Of a stretch of DNA of 64,000 nucleotides, positions 1-11,879 are shown piece by piece. This stretch comes from Phoronis australis. Its lineage: Eukaryota > Phoronida > Phoronidae. The notes under the pieces were generated by a model. The model was not told the DNA's origin. It searched no databases and worked only from the letters and a program-made list of their open reading frames with translations. Numbering within the stretch: the stretch's first letter is position 1; every line of letters begins with the position of its first letter. Location of the stretch: positions 889,296 to 953,295 of the forward strand of contig NMRA01000093.1 of NCBI GenBank assembly GCA_002633005.1, given 5' to 3'. The translations under genes were made by a program, and so were the position numbers.

Positions 1-2975
1 TTTTCATAACATTTTCCTTCAAAAATCGTGTTGCCCTCTCCCCACTTGCGACGTTCCAAATCTTACAGTGTTGTATGAACAAGATCATTTATTTATGGTT
101 TTATCTGTGATTGTCCTGTTTACAAAGATGCTTACTGTGGGTTAGCTGTGGTGTGTGTCTGAACAAACATTTCTTTAAGAATATTCAAGTGGTTTTGACG
201 CAGGGCGTTGAAAGCGGAGGACAGTGTCAAGGTGAAAGATTCATTGGCAATTACAGGCAAGGCAAATGCAAAACCATTGGTCAGAGTCATTCCGTGGACG
301 TTGTACAGTGTATAGCAGCCAATGTCACAATAACTTCACTTTTGAAGTGGAATGGCTGGCTAATGTTATCATTTTGTTATCTGCGCGCATTTTGCTGTGA
401 TTGACACAAGTGAAAAATGGGAGACTTTCAAGTAGCAATGGGGGCTGCCTACATGTAACCAACTACCAGTGAGAAGATACTTCACATGCGCAGTGGGAGG
501 CACAGAGGAACGTACTTGAATAAGTGTGTGTAACTAGTTGTGAGAAGTCTAAAGAGTGAATTCATATTACTTCCCAGTCCTCCAGAGGGCAAAGGTACAT
601 GTATCCTGTTCCAGGTGATCAGCTGTTACTTGACTTTATAAATGCTTCATGTTGATCCACTGCAGAGGTCATGTGAATGAAGTGTGGATGATAAAGGCTG
701 CTTTCAGTCCATAAGTACACAACAAGTATTGTATTGTAGCTCATGTTTTCCATGACTTCTCAGCAGACAAACAATATACAGCATATAAACTTCGAAACTC
801 AGTTCAAAATATAACTTCATGCACATTGGGTTGTAAGTGCTAATTAGTCTTCGAGGTGCTTTAATAGCAAGACTACCAACTTTCTAAGGTAAAATCACAT
901 CAGAGATATCTAAATGTGGCATTTGATCTAAGTGCTAATGGACTGGCTCAAATAGGAGACTCCTATGTTAGTTGTTCAAAATACAGGTGATCTCGCTTAC
1001 ATGTACCTCCTCATCCCATACGGAACTCCCCAGTCTGTATATACAATGTTGGACCACTTTAAAGTAAAAAGTGATATTTAATGCGATCAGAATTTGGTTT
1101 AACACTCATTGCCTGGTTAATTTATACAAACTACCATGGAAAACACGACATGTCTAAATGTGTTAAAAGATCTAAATACCAGTGAATTGGCTCAAATATG
1201 ACACTCCTGATGTTAACAATTCATAATACAGGTGACCTCGGCACCTCCCTTTACTCATCATCACATACCGTACAAATAACTCTCATTCTGCAAAAACAAT
1301 GTTGGAACAGATTAAAGTGAAAATGATATTTAATGTGACTGTAATCTAGTTTAATTAACACTGGTCATCCAGTTGAGTGGTACAAAGTAGCATGGAAAAA
1401 CGAGATATGCAAATGTGTTCCTTGATCTAAATGCCAGTGAATTGGTTCAAGTATGCCTAAGTCACTACCTTTCCTTCAGCTTGTACATAAGTTAACACTC
1501 AGATAAGGCTTCGCTTTTTAGTTAAGAGAGACTGAGTGTAATATGAATTTGAAAGATGAAAACTGAAATACCAGCATCTTTAAATAAATTGGACAGCAAA
1601 GTTTCAACCAGAACACTGACTAAACATCCTAAATTTTACTGACAAAATCACAGCAAGTGTTGCTATATTGCATTTTACATTTATCTCAGTTTCCACAATA
1701 TCACATCAATAACAACTGGTTAAATCACTCAGACAACCCAACAGATTGTATAATGTTCGAACAAAGATGAAATCCGGAGTATTACTGGACATCACTGACT
1801 GTCAAGTTCATTATCTCCCTCATTTGACCATTTTCCAGCGCAGTTCAAGGCAGCCAAGCGTGAAAAGAAACCTTTATCCTGTTGTAGTGTCAGCCAGCCT
1901 TCCTCCCAAAACTGCTCATCCGTCTTCATCGCCTGTGCAGTTTTTGCGGGGTCTGCTTTGTTGCTCTACTTTCTGAAAAATGACAGGCAGGTTGTAACAC
2001 TCTTGAATTATACACTTTTTGCAGAACTTTGCCGAGCCCAGCCACTACACAGGTGTGACTGCCGCTGAGTGGCATGATCCAATGATTTTAGTTGAGATAA
2101 TTCATTTGACCCATGGAGTGTTATATGTAAAACGACCACAAATACAACAAGAAAAAAACACTGTGGGTACTTGATTTATTTTTGCCAGTTTGATTGGATT
2201 CCTTTGGACATCAAATGAATATCATATCCAGACAACAAATGTCAACATAGTGGTACTCATAAAACATAACGACACGCTATGATTTCCAGAATTACATAAT
2301 TCACTGACAGCTGAAGTGAAAAGAAATTCCAGCGTGCAGGTTGTCAGTTAAAATTGGAATTTGTAATGCTATAACTACAGCATTCATCAATATATCTATA
2401 GAAAAATACTTCCTGTAATGAACTAAAAAGAAGACGCATAACAATATCAGTTGTTGAAAAGTGAAAGTCAATGAGATATTGCATTTTCCGCTTGCAACAA
2501 GTACAGGTCACTAGGTGCACATAATCTCAGACTAAACTTACAACTAACACAAGAGGCTACTAGTAAGTGGACTGAATAGCTCTAGGCTTGCCTAGACTCC
2601 AACAACGGCGACAGGGCAGGTATATCACTGATTTGCCCTTAGGAACACAAGACTGTTAATCAGTTGTTTACAGTGATGCAGGCATAGGACTACTAAATTT
2701 CACCAGTGTGTACAATAAAAAGCTCTGTCTATACTACATGTTCAAAAACAAGTACTGTTGTTACATTTTTGTGGTACATGCATGGTCCCACAGTTTGTGA
2801 TCTTCCTGAAAGGAGGGATCAGTAACTTGCCTTGCAGGGTACTGTATTAGAATAACATCTGTTGTTTCTAGCGGTGCTAACTGGTTCTTGAATCATGTAT
2901 CCACAAAACTGACTATTACCGCCACAATGCTATCGTGATAACCTCAAATTCAAACAAAGCAGTAGTAGTACTCAC
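1..2975. other. no confident gene; AT-rich non-coding sequence
   Basis: No open frame here has convincing coding character. Two related blocks near 890-1,070 and 1,130-1,330 share stretches such as the ends of isolated exon-free repeats (sequences around 'tggctcaaata' and 'aaagtgaaaa'), which suggests an old local duplication. On the minus strand a short frame at 1,916-1,972 follows a good acceptor and ends in a stop; it could be a terminal exon, but nothing else supports it. Confidence 0.5.
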
Positions 2976-3160
2976 CAGATCCAACAGGAAAGAACACAAA
3001 TGCATTGACATTGTTGAGTTCCTGTGAAAGTAAGTTGACTTTAGACATTTCAACCAGCATCCACACTTCAGGCTTGGCACGCGAGCTACCAATAATGAAA
3101 TGGGTGTTTGCAGAGTCTACATGGTTTCCACAGAATTCCAAGATGAGCCCGGTGTCTTGC
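2976..3160 (-). CDS. candidate internal exon, unknown protein
   Basis: An open frame on the minus strand ends at a consensus donor (G|GTGAGT, with GT at 2,975-2,974) in phase 1. The peptide is well mixed and protein-like (it contains PEVWMLVEMSK and AFVFFPVGSG), with hydrophobic stretches alternating with charged residues as in a globular domain. The upstream limit is uncertain: the frame closes at a TGA just upstream, so an acceptor must lie near 3,150-3,170. I do not recognise the family. The donor quality and composition are seen directly; that it is a real exon is inference. Confidence 0.35.
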
Positions 3161-4729
3161 CCTTGCCTTGGACGCAGTCACACAGGCGTGACACGGGTCC
3201 GGTGAACACGCATATGTAAATTGTCCGACTCTCGCCAAAATCAGTTGCCGCACAGTTTGTAGGTGCGGTGATTTGCTACACACTTTATGCTGCATCAAGA
3301 TTTCACACATGTGCAGAGGACATTCTTTTGAGGTTCTATACACTTCATCACACTCCATCATACTAGCAGATAACACAGCAAGTCAGGATTCGCCAACCGG
3401 AACCATTTTGCCACCACTAAAGTGACACCTGTTGTTGGACACTGGGTTCACGAAAAACGCGGAATTTTTATTAAAAAGGAAAAATACCTTAAAAAATTGC
3501 GCCTGACTTAATGACACATAACTAAATATTAATAAATCAACTTTTGAATCAAAACTATGCACTTTACTGGTGTTTTAATGTTCCAAACAGGTATCGGTAT
3601 TGAAGGTAATTTCTACTCAGGTGGTTGTCGCAATCTTGCAATTTGTATAGAAAAATGTTCAGCGACAGAAAATTTTATTGTACTAATCAACAGCAATAAG
3701 ATAGAAACGTCTTGTGTAAAAGTCTGGTGTTGGTCAGTGTTGTGCCAGCTGAGATATACGGGCTCAAAGTGTGGCGAAATTGCAATGCCTTGTTAACCTC
3801 TGACCCCTCTATACTTTATGCATAGAATTTTTAACTTAGCGGCAGAGTTAATGAGTATTGCTTAACATCTTTGCAAAGCCGAAGACTTGCTTTATTTAAA
3901 AATTACAAACAGATAATGATCTCGTGCGCCGATATTTTTTATTGTGCAGTGCAAATAAGGCATTTTCGACGAGTTCATTGCATGGCATACCCCCAAAATA
4001 GAGGCTCCCTGATTTCTCCCACTTAAACAAGGTAAAATGAGATTGGACTTTACTGTTTTGTTTATCATCCCAAAGGTAACTAAAATGCATAGTATGGTTC
4101 AAATCGGTGACATTGGGTTTATCACCCCTCTGGGCTTTTTTGCCTGTTGTGAGCCGTACTTCACTCTTAAAACTTCACAGATAAGATTCTCAAGCTGTTA
4201 AATGTTGGACAATTTATCATCCACACAGCTGGCTCTAACACGTAACCTCTGGCGGCGTTTAACATGTTACGTGGGCCTTCATTCACGAGGCGAATTGTTC
4301 CTCTCACTAGATATTCTGTCAGGGATTCCTACCTGCAAAGTCAATGACCTACTATAGAAAAGCATTAAAAGTGACCCAAGGTGCACATTTAAATAATTCA
4401 ATCAACGGGATCCACAAATGAAGTTTGCATAGCTAACACCAGTTTTTAAGATAAACACAACAACATTTCACACAATACCGCACTGAATACCCAAGAACTT
4501 ATGATAATTATGGCCAAATATGATCTAAATTGTGACTGCTGCTTCTTCGTGCTATCAGTCTAAATCATGACAACATATTAACAAAGCAACAAGTAGGTAA
4601 TTAACGCTACAACAAATAACGCTACATTGAATACTGACAAAAATGTTATTTCAAAGTGCCAAAAGCTCGAGTTTATAGTTTTGTAGTCTGTACAGTTTAA
4701 GAACTAAACAAACAATAAAAAATCACTAG
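3161..4729. other. intron or intergenic sequence
   Basis: Apart from weak overlapping frames near 3,086-3,376 on the minus strand, nothing coding is seen. The short plus-strand frames at 3,557-3,796 lack splice context. Confidence 0.4.
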
Positions 4730-4810
4730 TTACTCTCCTGTATCATCACGGGCCTCATTAGCTCCATTGAATTCAACATTCAAGTTATCATTCCCCCGAG
4801 TTGACTCATC
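4730..4810 (-). CDS. candidate terminal exon, acidic C-terminus
   Basis: After a clear acceptor (TTTTATCGCAG, ending at 4,811) a phase-0 frame encodes 26 residues and then a TAA stop at 4,732-4,730. The peptide is rich in Asp, Glu and Asn and ends NEARDDTGE. The phase-0 start matches the phase-0 end of the candidate exon at 7,226-7,357, which is also acidic, so the two may be consecutive last exons of one minus-strand gene. An alternative is a donor overlapping the stop (GA|GTAACT). The family is not recognised. Confidence 0.4.
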   Translation of the reverse strand, partial: DESTRGNDNLNVEFNGANEARDDTGE

Positions 4811-7225
4811 CTGCGATAAAAGAACAAACGTTGGTGACGTTATATGTAGGACAGTCGTGACAGGTAGGTATAAAAGTGTATCAACTTCAAAATCATGCAT
4901 TGACCTACGGCTACATTTGTATGACCAGACCTTGATACTCAAATACAGAAAACTGATTAATCAAAAACATGAAAATAAAAGACAAATGAGTTCAGTTTTA
5001 AAACGGGACATACGACAAACATAAAATATGCAAAAGGTAAATGCACTGTCGACGTTTCCGGTGGAATTGGTGAGAGTTTTTTGCACTATCCGAAACGACT
5101 TCAACAAAGACAACAGGCGATGATTTTAAGCAGAGAGAGAATTATCCGGTGATGATGTGAGAATTTGTAAATGAGGCGATGAAAAAATAAGTGGTCAAGG
5201 AAAATATTTCGGAGCTACCGAAAATCCGAAGAACAGCATATTGGTTTCAGCTTCACCTGACATATGACATATATTTAATCATCTGTACGATTTCAGGGTC
5301 TTTCGAATAAAATCAGTGAAGAATGACTGCCATTTTAAATCTGCCGTCCGCTAAATTCCTCCAAATGAAAAGTAGGTCACATCTGGTGGGAGTTCCTGAG
5401 ATATGTAGGTTTTTATGATCTTCTAATGAAATATTTTGTTTAATAAACTCAGGTTCATACATATAGCTCGAGTACACATGCTTCTTGTATGTCCTAGACA
5501 AGAAGTTAGATTCAGTATGTTTAGGGTTTTGCCTACCTTCTGAGGAACTTCGCATTTTTGTTGTTTCATTGCATAAATGTGGCAATATGTCAATTAGCAG
5601 ATGGAAAGATAACTCGATTTCATATTCTGGGAACCACCTTAGCAGACGTTCTAACCAACACCTTACGAATGAAATGTTTGTACAAACATGACAATTGCAT
5701 TTCACTGAAATGATTTTCCAAAGGAGTACTTACCCTGGTTTCAGTCCTAAATGAAATATCGACGTCACCCTCCACAGCATTGTATATTCCAGGAGGTGCG
5801 AATTATGCTTGTGGAGTTTGCTTGAATTTAAAAGAGATCGCTAAACACGAGAAAGTATAACTTTACAACCAATCATTTTTATGTACAAGTATGGTTTTAC
5901 AGCTACACAATACGGTAGTGGTTAAGAGATGAATTGTCTCACCACTCGATCTCGTTTTACCCATTACATTTAGTAAATCCAAATGACAACCTTCAAATTA
6001 TCTCATCATTTTCAAGAAGTCACAAAACCACCCAACGAGTCCTCAAAGAGAAAAGAATCACCTGTCAGTTGATTACACATTTACCTTGATCAACTGTCAA
6101 CGTTCCACAGCGACACCTCTGAAACCAATCTGTTATCAATGTGCTTCCAAGGCATTCATTGAGAATTATTTTGGTATAATATAAATTTTATCTAATTGTA
6201 AGCAATTAACAAAGAACGACAAAGCAGAAAAATGACTTGCCAAGCAAGCGAATCCCAAAAGCGAGAAACAGCCGATTAAAATTATTTTTAAAAACATATA
6301 AACAAAGCTAGAAGCGAGCAAAAAATCCTTCAAATACAACAGTGTTTGAAGAATCCAAGGTATAACACAGATGTGTAGAAATGTGTTCTCAAGTCAAGCT
6401 TTACACAAATATGTAGTATTTTAGACTTCCTCAAAATTTGCCTGAAACATATTGCAGTGAAAAACATGATATCCAGGAAAAATATCTGGATGGCGTGCAC
6501 CCATAAGTGTGAATCTTAGAAGTGTTTAACAACAGGTACTACAATTACAGGCAACAGGAAACAGGTCCACAGCAAAAAACTCTACCTACTCTAGTGCATT
6601 GCTGCTCCACTAAAACATTAACACGTGTATTAGGTTTGTACACTCATTCAAATACAAAAGTCGTCACACAGGATCGATGCACATGACTGGTAATCAGAGA
6701 ATAAATTATGTTAAACTTTTAAACAAATACATGCTTACAATCTACACATACTCATGCACTCAACGACACGGGTCACAGAATAATGAACTTGGAATCTTTT
6801 CTAGACTTGAGAAAATCAAAACAAAGTCATTAACAATTTAATACATCGTGGGTCAAAAATGAAATCTGTTTGCCTAATGTCATTCAGTTTGTTGCAAAAC
6901 TACACATTCGTGTGCTTAAACTCGTGAATACAAAGATCCAAATTGTCATCAATCTAGTAACTTGCTCCTCAAAAATTATAAACTGAATTGTAGTCTTAGT
7001 AACTAACAGAGCACGTAACTGTACGTCGCAAACAATGGTTCAAATGTTTGCTCTGAGCACTGAATGGACCCTTGCCATCCTGTTAAGTTGATGCAATCAA
7101 AAGATAAGCTGGAATGGCATATTTTTCTGGCCTTGCTATTGGATGGGGCGGTAATGCCCAAGATTTTCAGAGTTGCAACCTGATTAAACGTAAGTGATAG
7201 GCAATACTTTTGGTACATGTACCAC
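4811..7225. other. probable intron
   Basis: This lies between two candidate exons of a minus-strand gene. A 130-residue minus-strand frame at 5,313-5,705 has no splice context I trust and no recognisable motif. Otherwise nothing is seen. Confidence 0.4.
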
Positions 7226-7357
7226 TTGACATCTGTCTACGAATACCAGTTCATCACCCACTTCTTCAATATCTGGCATCCCGTTTTCTGAATGTGCTAG
7301 CTCTGTATCTCCTACTTCAGAATGTTCAACGTCTTGGTTATTGGAAGGACGCACAGG
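7226..7357 (-). CDS. candidate acidic internal exon
   Basis: This minus-strand exon is 132 bp (44 codons), phase 0 to phase 0, with an acceptor TTGCTTCGTAG at its high end and a GT donor (CAA|GTGGTA) at its low end. The peptide is strongly acidic and looks like a disordered linker (it contains VEHSEVGDTELAHSENG and IEEVGDELVFVD). The shadow frames are less protein-like. It may be followed by the candidate terminal exon at 4,730-4,810. The family is not recognised; the evidence is composition and splice signals only. Confidence 0.45.
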
Positions 7358-7786
7358 CTACGAAGCAATGCAAAGAAATAATACAAAACATTCATACAAA
7401 ACACCCCGATTACACTTGAGCTGTGAACGGAGATACAGAAAAGATTACAACAAGTGGTCAAAATGAACATCAATACACATTTCACGATAGAATTTTAGGG
7501 AATTGAAAATTTAAGAACGCCTGCTTCCTATACGGATGCTATATTAATGTAGGTATGACCGAGGTTAATTCTTAAGGCTTAAACAGTACACACCATGGAT
7601 GTTTGTACATTTTGAATTACCGGTGGCCACAGACTAAATGTATGACGTAAAATTTAGCTAAACCCATGTTTATTTTGTGTAATTAGCTCGAAATTTTGAT
7701 TTTTCTTTCAATCTTGCCAATTTTCACATTTCCCGCCATGTGACGTCATTGGTTGAACACAAGAGATCAGTGACTAGCATTGAACA
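7358..7786. other. intron or spacer before the acidic ORF
   Basis: AT-rich sequence with no coding signal. It contains the upstream region of the ORF that begins at 7,787. Confidence 0.4.
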
Positions 7787-8059
7787 ATGACGGAGAGCAG
7801 GGAATTTGAAAGCGACGACGATTATGAGCAAGAACTGAACGACTACTATGAAAAAACGTACGGGAATGGTGGCCAGGATGAGGAAATGGGGTTGCATGAA
7901 AGCGAGAACAAGTTTAATGTGCTTCCGGCTGCGTACTTTAATTTCTACTTTGAGCCTTACGAACTGGATCCTCCCGCGAGAGAAGCGGCCTCAGGCTCGG
8001 CGAGTCAACCCAGTCATCCAACAGACGATCCTGAATTAAGAGCTGATGTTTCTGAATGA
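7787..8059 (+). CDS. 90-aa acidic protein with a PYELDPPARE-type motif
   Basis: An intact intronless ORF of 90 codons. The N-terminal half is very acidic (Asp/Glu with Tyr), followed by an aromatic segment and the motif FEPYELDPPAREA, then a Ser/Pro-rich tail and a stop. From family knowledge, short N-terminal acidic segments with a 'PY.(F/L)(E/D)P' motif precede the zinc-binding P2X7-like domain in many invertebrate multi-copy proteins; that domain is not present here. A second, decayed copy of the same motif (RPYKIDPPASE) occurs on the plus strand near 43.4 kb. At both places a decayed THAP ORF on the opposite strand follows, so this is probably part of a mobile or mobilised unit rather than a host gene. 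Confidence 0.5.
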   Translation: MTESREFESDDDYEQELNDYYEKTYGNGGQDEEMGLHESENKFNVLPAAYFNFYFEPYELDPPAREAASGSASQPSHPTDDPELRADVSE

Positions 8060-8072
8060 TAAATATTGTCCT

Positions 8073-8345
8073 TTATTGAACCAGGCCTTCATCGTAACGT
8101 CTCCGGTGACTGGAGTCGAAACACGAGTCCTCAAAGTTGGCGGAACATAGAGCGGCTCCGGACCGAATCGCTTGGTCCACAATGACGTCCCACACTCTCG
8201 TTTGGCGCACGAAGCGATGCCACTTCTGCGCAACTTTGGTGTCCTTCGGAACACCGAGACGCCTAGCTCCGGAAACACATCTCTTGGTGCCTCTACGAAC
8301 CTTCTCGACGCTAAATGTACTTTGCTTTCTCTTCACTCTATACAC
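8073..8345 (-). pseudogene. decayed THAP-domain ORF
   Basis: The 90-residue frame carries THAP signatures: PKDTKVAQKWHRFVRQTR, the conserved Trp in VWD, and LCSANFEDSCF, which matches the THAP 'lCS.HFe...f' box. The zinc-ligand histidine of that box is replaced by Asn (CSAN), and the N-terminal Cys pair is reduced to one Cys, so the zinc site cannot form. THAP domains are C2CH zinc fingers that bind DNA in transposases and host regulators. The ORF converges on the plus-strand ORF ending at 8,059, with a 13-bp gap. The same pairing recurs near 43.4-44.1 kb. Confidence 0.65.
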
Positions 8346-8835
8346 TTTGTCTTTGATCCGAACAGTATGGCGAACCCATGACGTTGTACATAATTATTAT
8401 TTTTTCAATTTTTGCGTGTTTCTTTATGAGCTGTGCACTAACGGCACTGAAATCAAGTATGATATAATAAAATTTATTTTGAGGTGTTGGTGACATTTTT
8501 TGATGCTGTAGTTAGTGACTGTATAATTAATTAAACATATTGGTTGTTTACCAAAATTTGTAACCTCCTAGGAGTTCATGGGAAGTGATTCACCACATGT
8601 CTGTTACCAGTTGTGGGATGTTTATAATAACAATTGTACTCAACTCTTGTTTGTCCTGTGCCATAATTGGTAATGACTTGGGTTCATTGCTGGAGTTCAG
8701 CAGATTGATTCACAGAATTGGTTTGGAACCAGCGACCTTGTTCAGAGAATTGTTTTGGAACTAGATGTAGCATTTTAGAGGAAGTTTGTGGGTTTTCATG
8801 TTTTGAATTATCTCGCCCACCTTTCTTGTGTTCAG

Positions 8836-8930
8836 TATAAATATTCTGTTAGCTACTCTAGAATTCATATTGCTTGGAGAGAGGCTGCTGCTTGCTTCAA
8901 AAATATCACAGATACCCAGCGTTGGTAAGA
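8836..8930 (+). promoter_or_regulatory. TATA box and short first exon (candidate)
   Basis: A consensus TATAAATA at 8,836-8,843 is followed about 30 bp downstream by an initiator-like region and a short transcribed-looking segment that ends at a donor (GTTG|GTAAGA, GT at 8,925). This could be a plus-strand gene promoter or the promoter part of an LTR. No downstream coding exon was found, so the call is weak. Confidence 0.25.
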
Positions 8931-9190
8931 GACAACTTTGTTTCTTGATGTTTTACTATAAACTTTGACTTTAGAAACAACTATTCTCAGTTCTTTGATT
9001 ATTTGATTAACTCATAGAAAGTGTTGTAATAGAAATTGTTGTAACTACAAGTTTCTGCTAACTATTGTTTGTCAAATTGTGAGTTGATATAATATTATTA
9101 GATATGCAATTTTCTGTATTTTAGTATGATGTATTTGGTACTTCAATTTGTATTAGATATTGCATTATCTTTATTAATTGTTTCAGGTTT

Positions 9191-9290
9191 AACCGTATCG
9201 TGAATCGTAAATCGTTCACCGTATTGAAAATCGTATCTTACCGTATCGTAAAATAGGAAATCGTATCGTATCGTATCATATCATAAATAA
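9191..9290. repeat. imperfect CGTAT/ATCGTA repeat
   Basis: The motif ATCGTA or CGTATCGTA recurs about ten times with varied spacing, becoming a nearly pure 5-bp tandem at 9,260-9,285. It is an ordinary short-period satellite patch. Confidence 0.7.
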
Positions 9291-9662
9291 AGTTTTATGA
9301 GCCAATGTTACGGTATTATTATTATACGTGTGTAAACCGCTGGGTCAACAACAACAACAAGAGAGACATCTAATGTGCGTGCGACTGTACGCTACATGAG
9401 GTACTGTACTAGAGTCATGTTGTGTACACTTTAAGGTCCGTCTCAAACTGTTCATTGCGTAGGCTGTTCCTGTGATCTTCGAAAGTACTCTTCAAAAATC
9501 TGGGTAACAAACGTTTAGTTTTGGCTCTCGAGATTTGAAAGCTAGTTGCCCCTTTGACAACTAGACAGTTTTAGTGAAGACGTATGTCTGCATACACCTA
9601 TGAATACGTAAACTCTGCCCCAGCAGCGTGCTCATGAATATCACTTTGCATAGAGTACTTAC

Positions 9663-9725
9663 TGTTCCAGTATCCAGTCCTCCACTTTCAAGTTCGTTTT
9701 CCTTTTGATGAAGCAAGTGGAGTAT
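9663..9725 (-). CDS. candidate 63-bp internal exon
   Basis: The acceptor (TTTCATTCAG, ending at 9,726) and donor (ACA|GTAAGT, at 9,662) are both excellent. The exon is 63 bp, and read in the phase left by the exon at 10,162-10,466 (phase 2) it gives YSTCFIKRKTNLKVEDWILEQ-like sequence without stops, ending again in phase 2. Good sites at both ends plus phase agreement with its upstream neighbour support a real exon pair. The family is not recognised. Confidence 0.5.
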
Positions 9726-10161
9726 CTGAATGAAACGAGCATAAGTGTCTTACAATTTTTTTACATTTATTGCCATTTTCAAGTTCATAAAGCACATTCC
9801 TTTTGAAGGTTCCTCCTTCCAGGTGTAGATGTACAGTAGGTGTTAAACATATTGGCATTAGTTAGGCACTCGTTTATGCAAACGGAATGGCCACACGCTT
9901 TAAGGTCTGACAAATCTTCAAAAGTGACTGTATATTGATGCAGTACCATACAGGTAATAAGCTCTAGTTTTTCCCGATGTTTTTATGAGATTAGGAGTTA
10001 CATGTACATAGTTGAGAGTCCAGTTCTTAATTATATGTAGCGGCACTTTCTTAAATGAAGACAATTTTGTAACACCTCAAAAGCTATCAAAACATTAAAT
10101 CAACTTATTTTCTACCTAACAGTAAATGTAATAACACCTGATCTTTTTGGAAAAATCGTAC
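9726..10161. other. intron between two candidate exons
   Basis: Its boundaries are the donor at 10,161 and the acceptor at 9,726 on the minus strand. No coding signal inside. Confidence 0.5.
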
Positions 10162-10466
10162 CTGATCGGGTACAACATATATGCAGAAGGTTTTAACTGC
10201 AATACCATTCCTTTCATCTTGAAGTGTTTGAATGCTGGTGGAGTATTCACTGACGCTGGTAGGGGAACAAGCTGCTTAAAAGTGTTCAGGAGGTAAAGTT
10301 TGATGGGGATATTTTGTAGTAGACCTACACACGTGAAGGAAGTCTTGGAGGTCATGGCGGCAGGGTTGAATGTGATTATAAAGTCGATTTTAATGCCTGA
10401 ACCAAGGAGTGGGTGGTCTGAAATCAGAATGAGTTGGAAAGGTGTAGACATGATAGATGAAACCAT
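10162..10466 (-). CDS. candidate 305-bp internal exon, globular protein
   Basis: This is the best ordinary-gene exon of the left flank. It lies between an acceptor (TTGATTCAG) and a donor (CAG|GTACGA). The 101-codon frame starts in phase 0 and ends in phase 2. The peptide looks like a folded beta-rich domain (for example FQLILISDHPLLGSG, IDFIITFNPAAM, NIPIKLYLLNTFKQLVPLPA). It joins in frame to the 63-bp exon at 9,663-9,725. I do not recognise the protein family and give no function. The other frames are full of stops. Confidence 0.55.
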
Positions 10467-10968
10467 CTGAATCAACATTTGATACAATAGCCTCTTACAT
10501 GTACATCCTTAGACAACATTAATTGATTACTAAAACTAAGTCAGGCAGATGTTACAATTGTAGGATTTAAAGAAGGTCACTAAACAGATAAACACTGTTT
10601 AGTTGTTCTTGAAATGCCCGCATTGATGTACACGTGAAGTTTTGCATATATCCAACCTTGGGATGTAAGTCAACGTGTATAGAGGAACAATGGTTATTCC
10701 TTACAGTGTATTTTGACATGGTGACAAATTGAAATTGTCAAAGTAATTCAAGATTAGATTAAGGTATATCTAATTTGAAAATGTGCTTGCAGGTACATGA
10801 CAGGTTTAAGCTACCAGCAATTCACTCTATGAAAGTGAACAGAGATTTGCCTCAAACCAACTGAGTTGATCAGAGGTTTGGTTTTGTTCACGCCCACTAA
10901 TTGTCACTCAACACTTAAGAAACGCATTGCACAAGCAACTCCATTAAGATAAAAGTGAAGGCACCAAC
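10467..10968. other. intron or missing-exon interval
   Basis: The phase left by the exon at 10,969-11,081 (phase 1) does not fit the phase-0 start of the exon at 10,162-10,466. Either an unseen exon lies here or the two exons are not adjacent in the transcript. Nothing coding is visible. Confidence 0.35.
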
Positions 10969-11081
10969 CTTTCTGCACTTCTCTAACAGCAATGAAGATG
11001 TGACGTGAATTCCACCTCGGGGACTGTGAAATGGATCTCCTTCTTGGCTGTGGCTGTCGACTAGCTCTTAAACTTTGGAAT
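10969..11081 (-). CDS. candidate Arg/Ser-rich internal exon
   Basis: A 113-bp exon between an acceptor with a good pyrimidine tract (TTTCTTCTTTAG) and a donor (AAAG|GTTGGT). The single open frame encodes a basic segment (RASRQPQPRRRSISQSPR) and then HIFIAVREVQK. It enters in phase 2, which matches the phase of the candidate upstream exon ending at 11,667. Basic Arg/Ser/Pro-rich sequence is typical of disordered linkers. The family is not recognised. Confidence 0.4.
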
Positions 11082-11666
11082 CTAAAGAAGAAAACAATCA
11101 TTGAAGTTAAGAAATTTTGCAGTAATGTATTCATTAAAGTACCATTCACTCAGTCGATTAATTGTCAAATAAGAATACATACAAACGTTATAAGACCAGA
11201 CGTTATGTAGATGATCTTCAGTTACGAACATTTATTGGTCGTCACATATACAACGCGATATCGGGAAAAGTAATCAAAGCATTAATCATTCTCCATTGAC
11301 AATAGCAATGTCTAAAGTGTGAAATTTCACATTGCTGTTTCCCTGTGGTTGTCGTGGTTGATGGTATAGAACTGGGAAACCATTAATTTGTTATCGTTAC
11401 AACTCAGCAAAGATGCTGACAATGTATTAAATTGTTAAAACAACGTAAATGTTGGTTTTGAGCGATTTAATATTGGGTGAAAAAATATGCTAAATTCATA
11501 ACAAAACCATAAGTGTGTTTTATCGACACTGTCTGCGCTTGGTCTCGGAAATTGCACATTAGCCTTGGCAAAGCAGGACTGCATGGATGACGTTCATTGA
11601 TTTCCAATTTGGGTACTGAGGTACCTGAACATATATTGAACAAAATATATAATTTATATTACTTAC

Positions 11667-11727
11667 GCTTGTCTGAAGGAAGTCGAAACACTTGAAGCCA
11701 CCGGATTAGATTGGTTCTCCCGAACAA
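11667..11727 (-). CDS. candidate upstream exon with strong donor
   Basis: It ends at a consensus donor (AGC|GTAAGT, at 11,666). The frame compatible with the next exon (10,969-11,081) reads NPVASSVSTSFRQ and joins in phase 2, but a stop lies only a few codons further upstream and there is no in-frame ATG. Its start is therefore unknown and may be a weak acceptor. It might instead be an untranslated first exon. Confidence 0.25.
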
Positions 11728-11879
11728 GTTAATAATGCTAATTCCTCGCGAATGACATCAACCATTCTCAACAGGAACAAATGAGCTGACGCGTATGCGT
11801 TAATTGTAAAATTGCTTTTGATTGGATAACCACATTCGATTCGTCTTTTTACGCTCATAGTGTACAAGCATAAAGTACG

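Larger units (their letters stand above)
8346..9662. other. non-coding stretch with a promoter-like block and CGTAT repeats
   Basis: No coding frame is supported. The stretch holds a TATA-like block near 8,836 and an imperfect array of ATCGTA/CGTAT motifs at 9,191-9,290. The rest shows nothing recognisable. Confidence 0.4.

Noticed and set aside
111-404. 97-codon plus-strand frame near the left edge
   Set aside because: No motif, no splice context, and composition like random translation of the local sequence.
1916-1972. Terminal exon encoding 18 residues
   Set aside because: Good acceptor, but too short, and its phase does not fit the nearest candidate exon.
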